Positions 45,767 to 55,496 are shown, counted from the stretch's first letter. The stretch is 64,000 nucleotides of DNA from GCA-2706205 sp964215955 (GCA_964215955.1 CAXPDR010000023.1:98735-162734); one strand, 5' to 3'. Made by a program: numbers and translations. The notes: a model not told the origin generated them from the letters alone.

Positions 45767-45937
45767 ATGAGCGGAATAAATGAAAAACTAGATATAACAG
45801 AAAAGATCAAATGCATTCTATGTGGAAGTACCAGAGAGCCAAACGAGAAGGCCCAAAAAACCATCTGCGCTGACTGTGGGAATATGCTTAGTCTACTACC
45901 TCAACATTTAGAAACAGTAGACATCTCATTAAAATAA
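45767..45937 (+). CDS. 56-residue zinc-ribbon protein
   Basis: A short complete gene: start ATG, 56 codons and TAA. It has two CxxC pairs, Cys16/Cys19 (KCILCG) and Cys34/Cys37 (ICADCG), spaced 14 residues apart, the pattern of a zinc ribbon. The rest is charged, with no signal peptide. The ribosome-binding site is weak. Divergent from the exported helical gene, it ends seven bases before the asnS stop. Function unknown; such small ribbons often bind RNA polymerase, ribosomes or DNA. Confidence 0.7.
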   Translation: MSGINEKLDITEKIKCILCGSTREPNEKAQKTICADCGNMLSLLPQHLETVDISLK

Positions 45938-45944
45938 TTTTTAT

Positions 45945-47327
45945 TTAAAATTCGATATTTTTCGGAGTTCTATGAAACGGAATTACATCTCTAATATTTG
46001 TCATTCCTGTAATATACATTATGGCCCTTTCAAAGCCTAATCCAAAACCTGAATGAGGTACAGTTCCAAACCTTCTTAGGTCTAAGTACCATTTATAAAG
46101 ATCTTCTTCGAGCCCCATTTCACTCATTCTAGTTTGCAGCTTTTCTAGGTTTTCTTCTCTTTGGGATCCACCAATAATTTCACCAACACCAGGAATGAGA
46201 ATATCCATGGCCCTTACAGTTTTTCCATCTTCATTTTGTTTCATATAAAAGGCTTTAATATCCTTTGGATAATCAGTAACGATAACAGGACCGTCAAAAT
46301 GCTCTTCAGCTAAAAATCTTTCGTGCTCTGTTTGAAGATCCATTCCCCAATCAACTTTATGTTCAAATTTTTTATTTGAATTATTTAAAATATCGATAGC
46401 TTCAGTATAAGTGATCTTTTTAAATGGAGTTGAGGCGACTTTTTTAAGCTTATCAATTAAACCTTTTTCAATAAATCTATTGAAAAAATTTAACTCATCT
46501 TCACAATGAGTTAAAGCGTGATTAATCATATATTGAATATAGTCTGCACCAAGCTCTGCAACTTCCTCTAAATCAGCAAAAGCAACTTCTGGTTCAATCA
46601 TCCAAAATTCGGAAAGATGCCTAGTTGTATTTGAGTTTTCAGATCTAAAAGTAGGACCAAAAGTATAAACACTTCCCATTGAACAAGCAAAAGCTTCGGC
46701 TTCAAGTTGTCCAGTAACACATAAGTAAGCCTCTTTACCAAAATAATCTTTTTCCCATATAACTTTCCCTGACTTATCAAGGGGTAAGTTTTGGGGATCT
46801 AAAGTTGAAACTCTAAATAATTCACCTGCTCCTTCAGCGTCCATAGCTGTAAGGATTGGAGTGTGAACATTATAAAAACCTCTTTCACTAAAAAACTTAT
46901 GTGTGGCCTGAGTTAGTTCATGTCTGACTCTAAAAACTGCTCCAAAGGAGTTTGTCCTAGGTCTTAAGTGAGCAATCTCCCTTAAAAACTCCATAGAAGT
47001 CCCTTTCTTTTGAAGAGGATAATCTTGAGGAGTAGTTCCTAAAATTTCGACCTCAGAAGCCTGTACTTCAATGGGTTGTTTTCCACCAGATTCAACTAAT
47101 TTTCCTTTAATAGAAAGAGCTGATCCTGAAAGACATTTTGTAAACTCCTCGTAGCCATTAAGTGATTGATCAGCAATAACTTGAAGATCTTTCTGAGTAG
47201 AACCATCATTGATCACAATAAATGAAAAAGCCTTAGAGTTTCTAATACTTCTCACCCAGCCTTTCACAAGAATTTCTTGTCCCTCAGGCTTAGTTAAAAA
47301 CAATTTCTTTACTGTAGATCTTTTCAT
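45945..47327 (-). CDS. asnS: Asparaginyl-tRNA synthetase
   Basis: Class II synthetase that charges tRNA-Asn. It has an N-terminal OB-fold anticodon-binding domain (KGWVRSIRNSKAFSFIVIND, about 18-105). The catalytic core has motif 2 (FRSENSNTTRHLSEFWMIEPE region) and motif 3 (GFGLGFERAIMYITG near the C-terminus). The 460-residue length is typical. The start at 47327 is chosen because GAGGAT lies just upstream; an ATG five codons earlier has none. Presence of asnS means direct charging rather than only the amidotransferase route. Confidence 0.95.
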   Translation of the reverse strand: MKRSTVKKLFLTKPEGQEILVKGWVRSIRNSKAFSFIVINDGSTQKDLQVIADQSLNGYEEFTKCLSGSALSIKGKLVESGGKQPIEVQASEVEILGTTPQDYPLQKKGTSMEFLREIAHLRPRTNSFGAVFRVRHELTQATHKFFSERGFYNVHTPILTAMDAEGAGELFRVSTLDPQNLPLDKSGKVIWEKDYFGKEAYLCVTGQLEAEAFACSMGSVYTFGPTFRSENSNTTRHLSEFWMIEPEVAFADLEEVAELGADYIQYMINHALTHCEDELNFFNRFIEKGLIDKLKKVASTPFKKITYTEAIDILNNSNKKFEHKVDWGMDLQTEHERFLAEEHFDGPVIVTDYPKDIKAFYMKQNEDGKTVRAMDILIPGVGEIIGGSQREENLEKLQTRMSEMGLEEDLYKWYLDLRRFGTVPHSGFGLGFERAIMYITGMTNIRDVIPFHRTPKNIEF

Positions 47328-47473
47328 TTTATCCTCATCCATTCAAACTTATCAAATTGATAAAAAGGATATCAACTTCTATATTTATCGTCTACAAATG
47401 TTTGATTTTCTGTAGATTAGTATTATCTAGAGAAAGTGAGGTTAACCATTTGAAATCTTATATATATTAAATT

Positions 47474-47504
47474 TTAAGCCTAGATCCTTGAAATCTAGGC
47501 TTAA
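47474..47504 (-). terminator. Hairpin after small exported gene
   Basis: A perfect 12-bp stem (TTAAGCCTAGAT with ATCTAGGCTTAA) with a seven-base loop lies 23 bases past the stop of the minus-strand small exported gene, before the asnS promoter region. The following T-rich stretch is weak, so efficiency is uncertain. Confidence 0.65.
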
Positions 47505-47526
47505 TTTAATTTCTTTCATTGATTTT

Positions 47527-47904
47527 TTATTTATCTTTTAAAAGTTGGATAATTCTTGGATTTCCCATTTCCCAGGAAACTTTCTTATAATCACATGATG
47601 TAGAAAAATCTGCAGCCAACTCCTTTGACTCAGCACACTTCACATAATATGTTACGTCTAAAAGTCCCTTATGTTTTTTTATTTCATATTCAAAAATATC
47701 AGTACATTCCTGTAAATTTCCATTTTCAATTTCTCTACTAACCAATTCGTCAAATAAAGCCTCTACAACACCATTTTTCAAATTGTGATTAAAAACCTGC
47801 TTACATTTTTCAATTGATCTGTAATATAACCCTACGGTTGGTTTAACATTTGCAGTGGCTGTTAATGTTGTAGTTAAAGTGATTAATAGTATTAATAATT
47901 TCAT
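47527..47904 (-). CDS. Small exported protein, two cysteine pairs
   Basis: A 125-residue protein with a clear signal peptide (MKLLILLITLTTTLTATA) and a good ribosome-binding site (GAGGAGA). The mature part has four cysteines (including SIEKCKQ, LQECTD, VKCAESK and TSCDYK) likely to form two disulfides. No family recognised. It has its own upstream region and a downstream hairpin, so it is probably a single-gene unit. Confidence 0.75.
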   Translation of the reverse strand: MKLLILLITLTTTLTATANVKPTVGLYYRSIEKCKQVFNHNLKNGVVEALFDELVSREIENGNLQECTDIFEYEIKKHKGLLDVTYYVKCAESKELAADFSTSCDYKKVSWEMGNPRIIQLLKDK

Positions 47905-48171
47905 TTTGTTCTCCTCGGCTAATAGGCCATTTAAAATTTTATTTTAATTCATAAGCCTAAAACAATTTTTAAGCTTTTGATGGCGTCAAAATAAAGCAAT
48001 AGTAGAAAATTAGATAGAATCTTGTGGTATCTTCAGCTTTATACAATGAAATTTTTACATTTTTGGCAAACGTACATTTTGTAATGTTCAAATATTAATC
48101 ACTTACTGGAACCTCTTAATAAAATTTACAATAACCTAGTTTCTATTGCGGAAGTTTATTAGCCTTTTATT

Positions 48172-49542
48172 ATGAAGATACTCATATTATTGGTTTTATT
48201 TTTCCCAGGAATTGGACTCTCAAATGCCAAAGATTTTGATATTAGGAGTTTAATCACTGACAAGCCTTGGGCCAATGGAAATATTACTGAACTTATAGAG
48301 GACACATACCAACAGTTACTTAGAAAAAACAAAATAAAAAGAATGAAATCCTCAGAAGAACTAAACAAGATCTTCTGCTTTTATGAAAAAATACCTGGCA
48401 AAAAAGGACACAGGTCTTTAAAAAGGAAAAGATGCAGTAAAGTTACAGGATTCTATTCAATTGATACAAACGATATTTTTTTAAATTTCAGCCATGAACT
48501 TTTTATTCCCAATTTACTCCATGAAATAATCCATGCTTATCAATACCGGGTTCGCTTTGCTTGGGATGTCAGTTTATTATACGAAGCACTTAAACAAAAA
48601 AAAATAAAAGAAGCTGACTTTTTTGACTACCTTAGTTTCTATTATGAAAGTCAAGCGAATTGGTATGCTGCGACACTAGAACTAAACAAGCACTGGAACG
48701 GTGTCCTCAAAAGAGAAAGACGTAGAAATAATTATGTAACAGCAACAACTGGACTGGCATTATATGCACTAAACCCCCTAGTTGCTGTTGGATATATGTT
48801 CCTACCCACCTCAGATCGTAGTCAGCTCAACCCCCAAGTTTATTTACGAGATAATAATTCAGTCATACCGAATATTGATTTAAAAGCCTTAATTGAAGAG
48901 AAAAAGACTGGCTACTTCACCACTCCCTTTGAATTTAGCGAACTCATAATACAAAATCCGCCAAAAGATATGAATATTGCTTTAGGTAATACTTTTAAAG
49001 CATATGCCAGGGCTGTCGAAAAATCTTATTTTGGAAACTTAGATTTCTTATTCAACTTTAAAGCCCAAGACCAGAGGCTTTTCACATCACTTCATAATCA
49101 ATACTATGACAATATAAAACTCCTTAGCGGTCCTGGTTGTGACAGAGTTTTAGACTATATTGATTCAGGTGTATCACCTAAAGCTCAATGGATTGAGATC
49201 AAACAAGAACAACTTGACCAATGTCCCGCATTTAAATCTGTAAACCTAGAGGCCATAAAATTTTATAAAAAAGTTTCCATGAATCAAGGTAGTTCACCTT
49301 TTAGGATACCAAGATCTCACATAATAAACTCTCTACAAGACAAAGAGGATTTAGAAGTCTTACCTGGTTCCGAAGGCTCAAAGCCTAATATACCTATTCA
49401 ACCTGGATCTGAAGGATCCAAGCCCAGTATCCCAATACAACCAGGGTCTGAAGGATCCAAACCCAGTATCCCCATACAACCAGGGTCTGAAGGATCTAAG
49501 CCTACAATACTAATCCAACCACAATTGGAGATTCTCCCATGA
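48172..49542 (+). CDS. Exported gluzincin-like metalloprotease with repeat tail
   Basis: A 456-residue protein with a signal peptide (to about residue 19). HEIIH (117-121) supplies two zinc ligands and the catalytic glutamate; ESQANWYA (Glu159) could supply the third, the pattern of gluzincin peptidases. A short hydrophobic stretch follows (about 188-210). The C-terminus has four 13-residue repeats (PGSEGSKPSIPIQ type), probably an extended linker. It overlaps the next gene by four bases. Substrate unknown; a role in attacking cell wall or host proteins is a guess. Confidence 0.7.
   Translation: MKILILLVLFFPGIGLSNAKDFDIRSLITDKPWANGNITELIEDTYQQLLRKNKIKRMKSSEELNKIFCFYEKIPGKKGHRSLKRKRCSKVTGFYSIDTNDIFLNFSHELFIPNLLHEIIHAYQYRVRFAWDVSLLYEALKQKKIKEADFFDYLSFYYESQANWYAATLELNKHWNGVLKRERRRNNYVTATTGLALYALNPLVAVGYMFLPTSDRSQLNPQVYLRDNNSVIPNIDLKALIEEKKTGYFTTPFEFSELIIQNPPKDMNIALGNTFKAYARAVEKSYFGNLDFLFNFKAQDQRLFTSLHNQYYDNIKLLSGPGCDRVLDYIDSGVSPKAQWIEIKQEQLDQCPAFKSVNLEAIKFYKKVSMNQGSSPFRIPRSHIINSLQDKEDLEVLPGSEGSKPNIPIQPGSEGSKPSIPIQPGSEGSKPSIPIQPGSEGSKPTILIQPQLEILP
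49363..49518 (+). repeat. Four 39-bp coding repeats
   Basis: Four consecutive in-frame 39-bp units start at 49363, 49402, 49441 and 49480, each coding PGSEGSKPxIxIQ. Units 2 and 3 differ at only four positions, which suggests recent expansion. Copy number may vary between strains by slippage. Confidence 0.9.
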
Positions 49543-50621
49543 TTTTATCCAATGAGATTGAAAAAACTACCGGATCCGGAAATACCTTTAATCTTTCCAG
49601 TAATAATACTTCAGCTGAAGTCATTGCTAGCTATTTAAGGACAATTCATGGAAGAAATGACTTATCGATTGCAATGAATCAAATTAAACCAAACTTTGAA
49701 TCAGAAATAGAAAAAATAAGAGTCCATTTAAATTCCTCTAATTTAATTGAGGCCGAAGATTTGCTAAATAATATATCTTCAAATACGGTTGAGGAATTTT
49801 TAGAGATTCAATTAGAAAATAGCAGATTACAACTTTTCAAAGGAAACTACAATGATGCTTGCCATCTGGCCAGGGAGGCTTTTAACCAAGCTAAAATTTC
49901 ACCAACTAAGATGACTTTGGCGCAATTATTAGGAGATATTTACCTTAAGTTGGGAAACTTTGAGAAAGCGGAATATTATCTGGATATAGCTATTGAGATT
50001 GGTAATCATTTTCCTTTACTGAGTGCAACTTGGTCTGCCCATGCCTTTAAAATAATCCATTTCCTGAAAACGAATAAAATAAGAGAAGCTAAATTAAAAC
50101 TTGAGAAATTTTATTCTGCAGCTAAAGAAATAAAGGGTGATGCAATTGTCGATAGATTGATTATAGTACTAAGAACAGAATTTCATTATCATAGGAAGGT
50201 AAATGAACTCTCAAAGTGCACTGAATCTTTAACAGTGTGTAATGAACTATGCAAATGGAATGGTGATTTTCACACTAAAAAAAGAAATGATTTAGAGCTT
50301 GAAAATTTGCCAGTAAATGAAATTTCTTCTATTTACTATTTCACTGACTGGACTTTTCTTCCGAAGATAAATTTAATATTAAATTTTGAACCAAAGTCTG
50401 TAGTAAATCTGGAAGGTTTCCCCATTATTGTTGAATTCCTAAGACTTCTATCTATTGAGAAAAGGGAGCTTTCTTTTGAAGAAATATTTTTCAACTTAAA
50501 AGGTCAAACGTATAATCCTGAGATACATCTAGCTTATATAAAAAATATTATCCAAAGATCTAGGAAAAAACTCCCTAAAAATTCTTTAATAGTTAAAAAT
50601 AATTTAGTTTCTTTAATTTGA
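49539..50621 (+). CDS. TPR-like protein with C-terminal winged-helix-like end
   Basis: A 360-residue cytosolic protein. Residues about 55-200 are TPR-like helical pairs (for example LQLFKGNYNDACHLAREAFN, LGNFEKAEYYLDIAIEIG). The last 70 residues (ELSFEEIFFNLKGQTYNPEI then HLAYIKNIIQRSRKKL) resemble the winged-helix output of OmpR/SARP-type regulators. It is coupled to the protease gene (ATGA overlap). It may regulate it or bind a partner. The DNA-binding assignment is tentative. Confidence 0.6.
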   Translation: MILSNEIEKTTGSGNTFNLSSNNTSAEVIASYLRTIHGRNDLSIAMNQIKPNFESEIEKIRVHLNSSNLIEAEDLLNNISSNTVEEFLEIQLENSRLQLFKGNYNDACHLAREAFNQAKISPTKMTLAQLLGDIYLKLGNFEKAEYYLDIAIEIGNHFPLLSATWSAHAFKIIHFLKTNKIREAKLKLEKFYSAAKEIKGDAIVDRLIIVLRTEFHYHRKVNELSKCTESLTVCNELCKWNGDFHTKKRNDLELENLPVNEISSIYYFTDWTFLPKINLILNFEPKSVVNLEGFPIIVEFLRLLSIEKRELSFEEIFFNLKGQTYNPEIHLAYIKNIIQRSRKKLPKNSLIVKNNLVSLI

Positions 50622-50627
50622 TAAAAT

Positions 50628-51626
50628 CTATTTCAAACTTTTTAAAATATCTTTAGTCTGTGTCCAAGCTAATCGTGGTCCATATTGCTCTACAACTTTT
50701 GAAGAAGCTAAGCTTGCAAGAGCTCCAGCACCTGCGTAACTCATTCCATTTGTGATTCCATAAAGAAATGCACCAGCATACATATCACCGGCACCATTAG
50801 TATCAACTGCTTCTACAGTGTGAGGTTCGATGTCTATGAACATAGTACCATCCCAGATCATCGCCCCATTTTTCCCAAGAGTAATAACGAAAGACTTAGC
50901 ATAATCTTTCATTTTTTCTCTTGCATCATTTACAGTTTGCGTACCAGTAAAGTCCATGGCTTCATGTTCATTACAAAAAATAAGATCAAGTCCATCCCCC
51001 ACAATCTGTTGCATATTATCTTTAAAAAACTTCACCATATTAGGATCACTCATGGTTAAAGAAGTTTTAACTCCATTAGCTTTGGCAATTCTCATGGCCT
51101 CAACTGCTGCTTCTTGTCCTGTAGGACTAGCAACCAAATATCCTTCAACATATAACCATTTAGAGTTCTTTAAAGCGTCCTCATCAATTTGCTCTTTATC
51201 TAAGCTTGCAGTAATCCCAAGGTATGTATTCATCGTTCTTTCAGCATCTGGTGTAACCATAACCATACATTTTCCAGTAGTACCTGCAGGAAGGTTTTCC
51301 ATCTTATTTTTTGAGTCAACACCATTTTCTTTAATATCATTTAAATAAAACTCACCGGTTTCATCTTTTGCAATTTTAAAAGAGTAAAAAGATTTCCCAC
51401 CAAATTGAGATACTGCAATAATGGTATTTGCTGCAGACCCACCACATTGTCTTTTAACTTCATCGTTATTAACTGCATGCAGGGCTTGAATTAGTTCTTC
51501 TTGTCTATCTTCTTCTACTAAAGTCATCAGACCTTTTTCGATTGAATTTTTAGAAAAAAACTCATCAGTTACTTTAAACTCCATATCCACAAGAGCATTC
51601 CCAATACCATACACGTCGTATTTCAT
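50628..51626 (-). CDS. PfkB-family carbohydrate/nucleoside kinase
   Basis: A 332-residue ribokinase/adenosine-kinase-type enzyme. GNALVDMEFKV and GGSAANTIIAVSQFGG are the N-terminal signature, and DTNGAGDMYAGAFLYG contains the catalytic aspartate and anion hole. The order fits bacterial adenosine-kinase-like proteins. It would transfer phosphate from ATP to a sugar or nucleoside, and the substrate is not certain. GAGGTAATT before the ATG gives a good start. It converges on the TPR gene. Confidence 0.85.
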   Translation of the reverse strand: MKYDVYGIGNALVDMEFKVTDEFFSKNSIEKGLMTLVEEDRQEELIQALHAVNNDEVKRQCGGSAANTIIAVSQFGGKSFYSFKIAKDETGEFYLNDIKENGVDSKNKMENLPAGTTGKCMVMVTPDAERTMNTYLGITASLDKEQIDEDALKNSKWLYVEGYLVASPTGQEAAVEAMRIAKANGVKTSLTMSDPNMVKFFKDNMQQIVGDGLDLIFCNEHEAMDFTGTQTVNDAREKMKDYAKSFVITLGKNGAMIWDGTMFIDIEPHTVEAVDTNGAGDMYAGAFLYGITNGMSYAGAGALASLASSKVVEQYGPRLAWTQTKDILKSLK

Positions 51627-51679
51627 AATTACCTCGATTCTAAATTTATAGGTTTTTTATAGCAAAAACAGTTTAATAT

Positions 51680-52384
51680 TTAAAGATAAACATCATAGCT
51701 GGTAGATTTACCTTTAATAGTATGACTTGGAGCTTCCAGTAAAAAGGGAGCTTTACTTGATCTTTTTATCACAAGTCTTTCTATGGCCTTTAATTTAAGA
51801 TTACTGGCCATCTCTTTAGCGTCTTGGTCTTTACCAACAATTTGCCTAAAAATTTCCATTTCTTTTTTAGGTGCAGTTTTCTTGTTGATGACATCATACA
51901 TTGGATCAAAAAATATAACATCAAACTCTTTATCACAATTATATGAACCAAAGTGAAAGTTCACATCTAAATTCGAAACCTTTATTGCATTGAGAACGAG
52001 AATGGCTACAAGAGGATTTCTTTCTGCACATGTTAGAGATCTTAATCCATATGAATACATCAACAGGCTATCACCCATCATACCAGCAGTAGCATCCAGA
52101 ACATCTGGGCGTTCTTTGCCTTTTTTAAGACCTAAAGCTCGCGCTAAAGGATCTTTATAGAATGAATTTTTAGTAAAAAAATATTTATGTTTGTCTAAAA
52201 TATTTTTGACATCAATTTTAACAGGATTAAATTCTTTATATTTTAAAGAAAAGCTCCGGGAGGCTTCATCAATAATCAGGCAGACATCGCTATGCACAAT
52301 ATCCTTTACTATAAGTCCTTCTTCTGGAAATAGTTCTAAAAAATTATCATAGCTAATGTTTTTATGGCCTAACTCAAATTGCAT
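51680..52384 (-). CDS. rsmJ: 16S rRNA m2G methyltransferase RsmJ-like
   Basis: RsmJ methylates G1516 of 16S rRNA in E. coli. The 234-residue protein has DPLARALGLKKGKERPDVLD then ATAGMMGDSLLMYSYG (SAM-binding; usual ATAGLGRDAF), an ERNPLV segment and the catalytic region FFDPMYDVINKKTAPKKEME, all in the family order. The GLGRD is altered to GMMGD. No clear ribosome-binding site. A house-keeping gene divergent from gcvP. Confidence 0.88.
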   Translation of the reverse strand: MQFELGHKNISYDNFLELFPEEGLIVKDIVHSDVCLIIDEASRSFSLKYKEFNPVKIDVKNILDKHKYFFTKNSFYKDPLARALGLKKGKERPDVLDATAGMMGDSLLMYSYGLRSLTCAERNPLVAILVLNAIKVSNLDVNFHFGSYNCDKEFDVIFFDPMYDVINKKTAPKKEMEIFRQIVGKDQDAKEMASNLKLKAIERLVIKRSSKAPFLLEAPSHTIKGKSTSYDVYL

Positions 52385-52492
52385 AATGCATTAATAACCT
52401 ATTTCTAACAAAAATCAACTATTTTAGACTACAATTCGAAGATTATATGCTAAAAGTTAACCATAAATTTTCGAGCTATTAAGGATGAATAC

Positions 52493-55480
52493 ATGATTGA
52501 CTCACACACCAACAAACGTGAAAGCTATCCACACTTTATCGGTATTTCAGAATCAGAGGAAAAAGAGATTCTTAACCAACTGGGTTTAACTTCTTCGGAC
52601 GAGTTATTTTCTCATATTGGCCAGGATGTAAAACATGATGGGCTAAAAATGGAACCTGGAATTCCTCTCAACAAATTAAAAAAACATATAACTGAAATCG
52701 CTAATAAAAATAAATTAAAAACGAGTTTCATAGGAGATGGACTCCAAGGATTTTCCGTACCCGAAATCGTCCCTAAGGTTTGTGAAATAAGAGGATTAAC
52801 TACCGCATATACTCCTTACCAACCAGAAAGAAGCCAAGGAACACTCCAAACCCTTTGGATATATCAAAATTTAATATCAAAGATTACTGGATTTGAGGCC
52901 ATTAATGCAAGTTTATATGAAAGATCAACTTGTCTTTTCGAAGCTCTAAACTGTGCGGTTAGGTTCAAAAGAAAAGCCGATACTGTCATTGTTGCAGAAA
53001 ATATCTTTCCTGGGGATATAGAAGTTTTAAACACTCTGGCTAAAGAGACGGCACTAAATATCTTGTATGCAAAAATAAACAAAAGTACAGGTCTAGTAGA
53101 TCAAACCAACTTAAAAGACCTAATAAAAGAAAATAAAGACAAACTAGCTGCAGTTGCATTTGCTCAAATTTCAACTTTTGGTAATATTGAAGACTTTAAT
53201 GATCTAACTGACCTCTGCCATGAAAATGAATTACTTGCGATAGGAATTGCAAATATTCATGCGATTTCTAACAATGGTCTTAAAGAGCCTGGTAAGTGGG
53301 GTTCAAATGATCAAGGAGCAGACTTATTAGTAGCGGAAGGTCAGTCTTTGACCTTAGATCCAAATTTTGGTGGACCAGGTCTGGGAATTTTTGGTGTTCG
53401 TTATAATGAAAGTAATAAGACAATTATTAGATCAAGCGCCGGGCGTTTTATTGGAAAAGCTAAAGATATCAATGGTAGAGAATGTAAATCAATAATTCTT
53501 TCTACAAGAGAGCAACATATACGAAGAGACAAGGCCACTTCTAATATTTGCTCTAACCAATCTTTTGTAGCATCAGCTTGTGGTGCCGCAATTTTAAATA
53601 AAGGTTCTAAAGGCTTTGATACAAGTTTTGATGACACCCATAAGATGACATTAAAGTTAGCGAGAGAACTAACTTGTTTTGAAGGCGTTGAGCTACTTTT
53701 CAACTCTCCTATTTTCAATGAATTTACATTAAAAATTTCTAAGAATATTTCCGAACTTATAAATGTTGCAAGAGAAACTGAAGATCTTCATATCGGAACG
53801 GATATCAGTGGCAGATGTGGATTAAACGACAACCTTCTTTTGGTTTCTTTAAATGATAGACATACCGCTTTTGATATTCAAAAAATGCTAAATTTTTTCA
53901 AGGCAAACTTTAAGCCAAGAAGTATAAGTTCTGTTATAAACTCAATTGTAAAAGAACAAAAAAGACATACAGCCTTTACTATAAAAACTTTCTCGACAAA
54001 TGAATTGGTAGATTATTATACGGCTTTGGGTAAACAAAATCTTTCTCCAGATGAAGGAATTTATCCTCTTGGAAGCTGTACTATGAAATACAATCCTGAA
54101 ATTAATGAATGGGCTGCGGGGTTAGAACAATTTAGATTGACTCACCCTCAAGCGCCTAAAGATGATGTTCAGGGAAACTTACAAATACTTCATGAAATTC
54201 AAGAACTATTTAAAGATATTACAGGACTTCCGGGTGTTACAACCCAGCCTGTTGCTGGAGCCCAGGGCGAGCTAGTTGGTCTTAAATTATTTCAAGCTTA
54301 TCATCGTGATCGAGGCGAAGCAGAAACGAGAAATATAGTCCTCATTCCAAGATCAGCACATGGTACAAATCCAGCGACAGCAACTATGGCGGGATTTGAA
54401 ACAAAGAAAGTCAATGGTCAACCCATTGGTATAATCACGGTAGAAGCAAACGAAAGTGGTGAAATCAATTTTGAGCAATTCAAACAACTGGTAAATGACC
54501 ATGGGAAGTCAATTTCAGGTGTTATGATAACGAATCCTAACACAGCAGGTATTTTTGAAACAAACTTCAAAGAAATTGCTGATTTAATTCATTCAGTTGG
54601 TGGACTTGTTTACATGGATGGCGCAAACATGAATGCAATTGCAGGTTGGATAGATCTCAATAAATTAGGTGTTGATGCCGTTCACAATAATCTTCACAAG
54701 ACATGGTCGATTCCACATGGTGGTGGTGGACCTGGAGATGCAATAGTTGCAGTAAGCGACAAATTAATAGATTATCTTCCAGGACTTCAAATTGAGTTTG
54801 ACGGAAGAAAGTACTTTGAAGTTAAACCGAAGAAATCTATTGGATCAATTCATAGACATTACGGAAACTTTGCCCATAAAGTACGAGCATATACTTATTT
54901 AAAGGCACTTGGCTCAGATGGAATAAAAAGAATGAGTGCAATGGCAGTTTTAAGTGCAAGATATTTATATAAAAAACTTAATACAACTTACCCTGTTTTA
55001 CCGGCTCAATCTTTAGGTAACCCAAGAATGCATGAATTCATTCTTACAATTAGTGATGATACATTTAATCGTTTAGCGGAAGCTGGAACTCCAAAAGCCC
55101 AGGCCATTGCAAAAATAGGAAAGCTATTTTTGGACTTTGGATTCCATGCCCCAACCGTAGCATTCCCTGAAGTTTATGGATTAATGTTAGAACCAACAGA
55201 ATCTTTTACCAAGGCTGAACTTGATGGCTTCTCTGAAGTGGTTGAAACCATTCATCATATGATCAATGAATATCCTCAAATTCTTCAAACCGTTCCACAC
55301 TTCACTCCGATTGATAAAGTTGATGAAGTAGCTGCAAACAAAAACCCTATTTTACTTGAAGATATAACCGATACCTTAGATCCTATTTTGGAAGACAGGG
55401 TTCCTGCAGAGATATTGAGAAATTTACCCAAAGAAGAATTAATACAAAAGATATTAAAAGCCCATGAGGAGCAACTATAA
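52493..55480 (+). CDS. gcvP: Glycine decarboxylase P-protein, fused two-subunit type
   Basis: P-protein of the glycine cleavage system, which decarboxylates glycine with PLP. The PLP lysine is Lys736 (HNNLHKTWS), followed by GGGGPG. The first half (TPYQPERSQGTLQTLWIYQN) and second half (IYPLGSCTMKYNPEINEWAA) follow the sequences of the separate subunits GcvPA and GcvPB, not the single-chain form (usual SCTMKLNA). The 995 residues therefore look like a gene fusion. AAGGATG precedes the ATG. No gcvT, gcvH or lpd genes are in the window. Confidence 0.92.
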   Translation: MIDSHTNKRESYPHFIGISESEEKEILNQLGLTSSDELFSHIGQDVKHDGLKMEPGIPLNKLKKHITEIANKNKLKTSFIGDGLQGFSVPEIVPKVCEIRGLTTAYTPYQPERSQGTLQTLWIYQNLISKITGFEAINASLYERSTCLFEALNCAVRFKRKADTVIVAENIFPGDIEVLNTLAKETALNILYAKINKSTGLVDQTNLKDLIKENKDKLAAVAFAQISTFGNIEDFNDLTDLCHENELLAIGIANIHAISNNGLKEPGKWGSNDQGADLLVAEGQSLTLDPNFGGPGLGIFGVRYNESNKTIIRSSAGRFIGKAKDINGRECKSIILSTREQHIRRDKATSNICSNQSFVASACGAAILNKGSKGFDTSFDDTHKMTLKLARELTCFEGVELLFNSPIFNEFTLKISKNISELINVARETEDLHIGTDISGRCGLNDNLLLVSLNDRHTAFDIQKMLNFFKANFKPRSISSVINSIVKEQKRHTAFTIKTFSTNELVDYYTALGKQNLSPDEGIYPLGSCTMKYNPEINEWAAGLEQFRLTHPQAPKDDVQGNLQILHEIQELFKDITGLPGVTTQPVAGAQGELVGLKLFQAYHRDRGEAETRNIVLIPRSAHGTNPATATMAGFETKKVNGQPIGIITVEANESGEINFEQFKQLVNDHGKSISGVMITNPNTAGIFETNFKEIADLIHSVGGLVYMDGANMNAIAGWIDLNKLGVDAVHNNLHKTWSIPHGGGGPGDAIVAVSDKLIDYLPGLQIEFDGRKYFEVKPKKSIGSIHRHYGNFAHKVRAYTYLKALGSDGIKRMSAMAVLSARYLYKKLNTTYPVLPAQSLGNPRMHEFILTISDDTFNRLAEAGTPKAQAIAKIGKLFLDFGFHAPTVAFPEVYGLMLEPTESFTKAELDGFSEVVETIHHMINEYPQILQTVPHFTPIDKVDEVAANKNPILLEDITDTLDPILEDRVPAEILRNLPKEELIQKILKAHEEQL

Positions 55481-55490
55481 CAGTTGCTCC
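55468..55490. terminator. Hairpin at gcvP stop, between convergent genes
   Basis: A perfect 9-bp stem (GGAGCAACT with AGTTGCTCC), loop ATAAC, spans the gcvP stop codon. No T-run follows in either direction. It may slow or stop converging transcription, or be a simple RNA 3' end protector. Confidence 0.4.
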
Positions 55491-55496
55491 CAGGCT

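Noticed and set aside
47905..48171. Possible small RNA or gene in the 267-base gap
   Set aside because: Only very short frames and AT-rich DNA; no stable hairpin with a T-run was seen.
49363..49518. Possible CRISPR or minisatellite outside genes
   Set aside because: Units are contiguous 39-bp coding repeats with no spacers and lie inside the protease gene.
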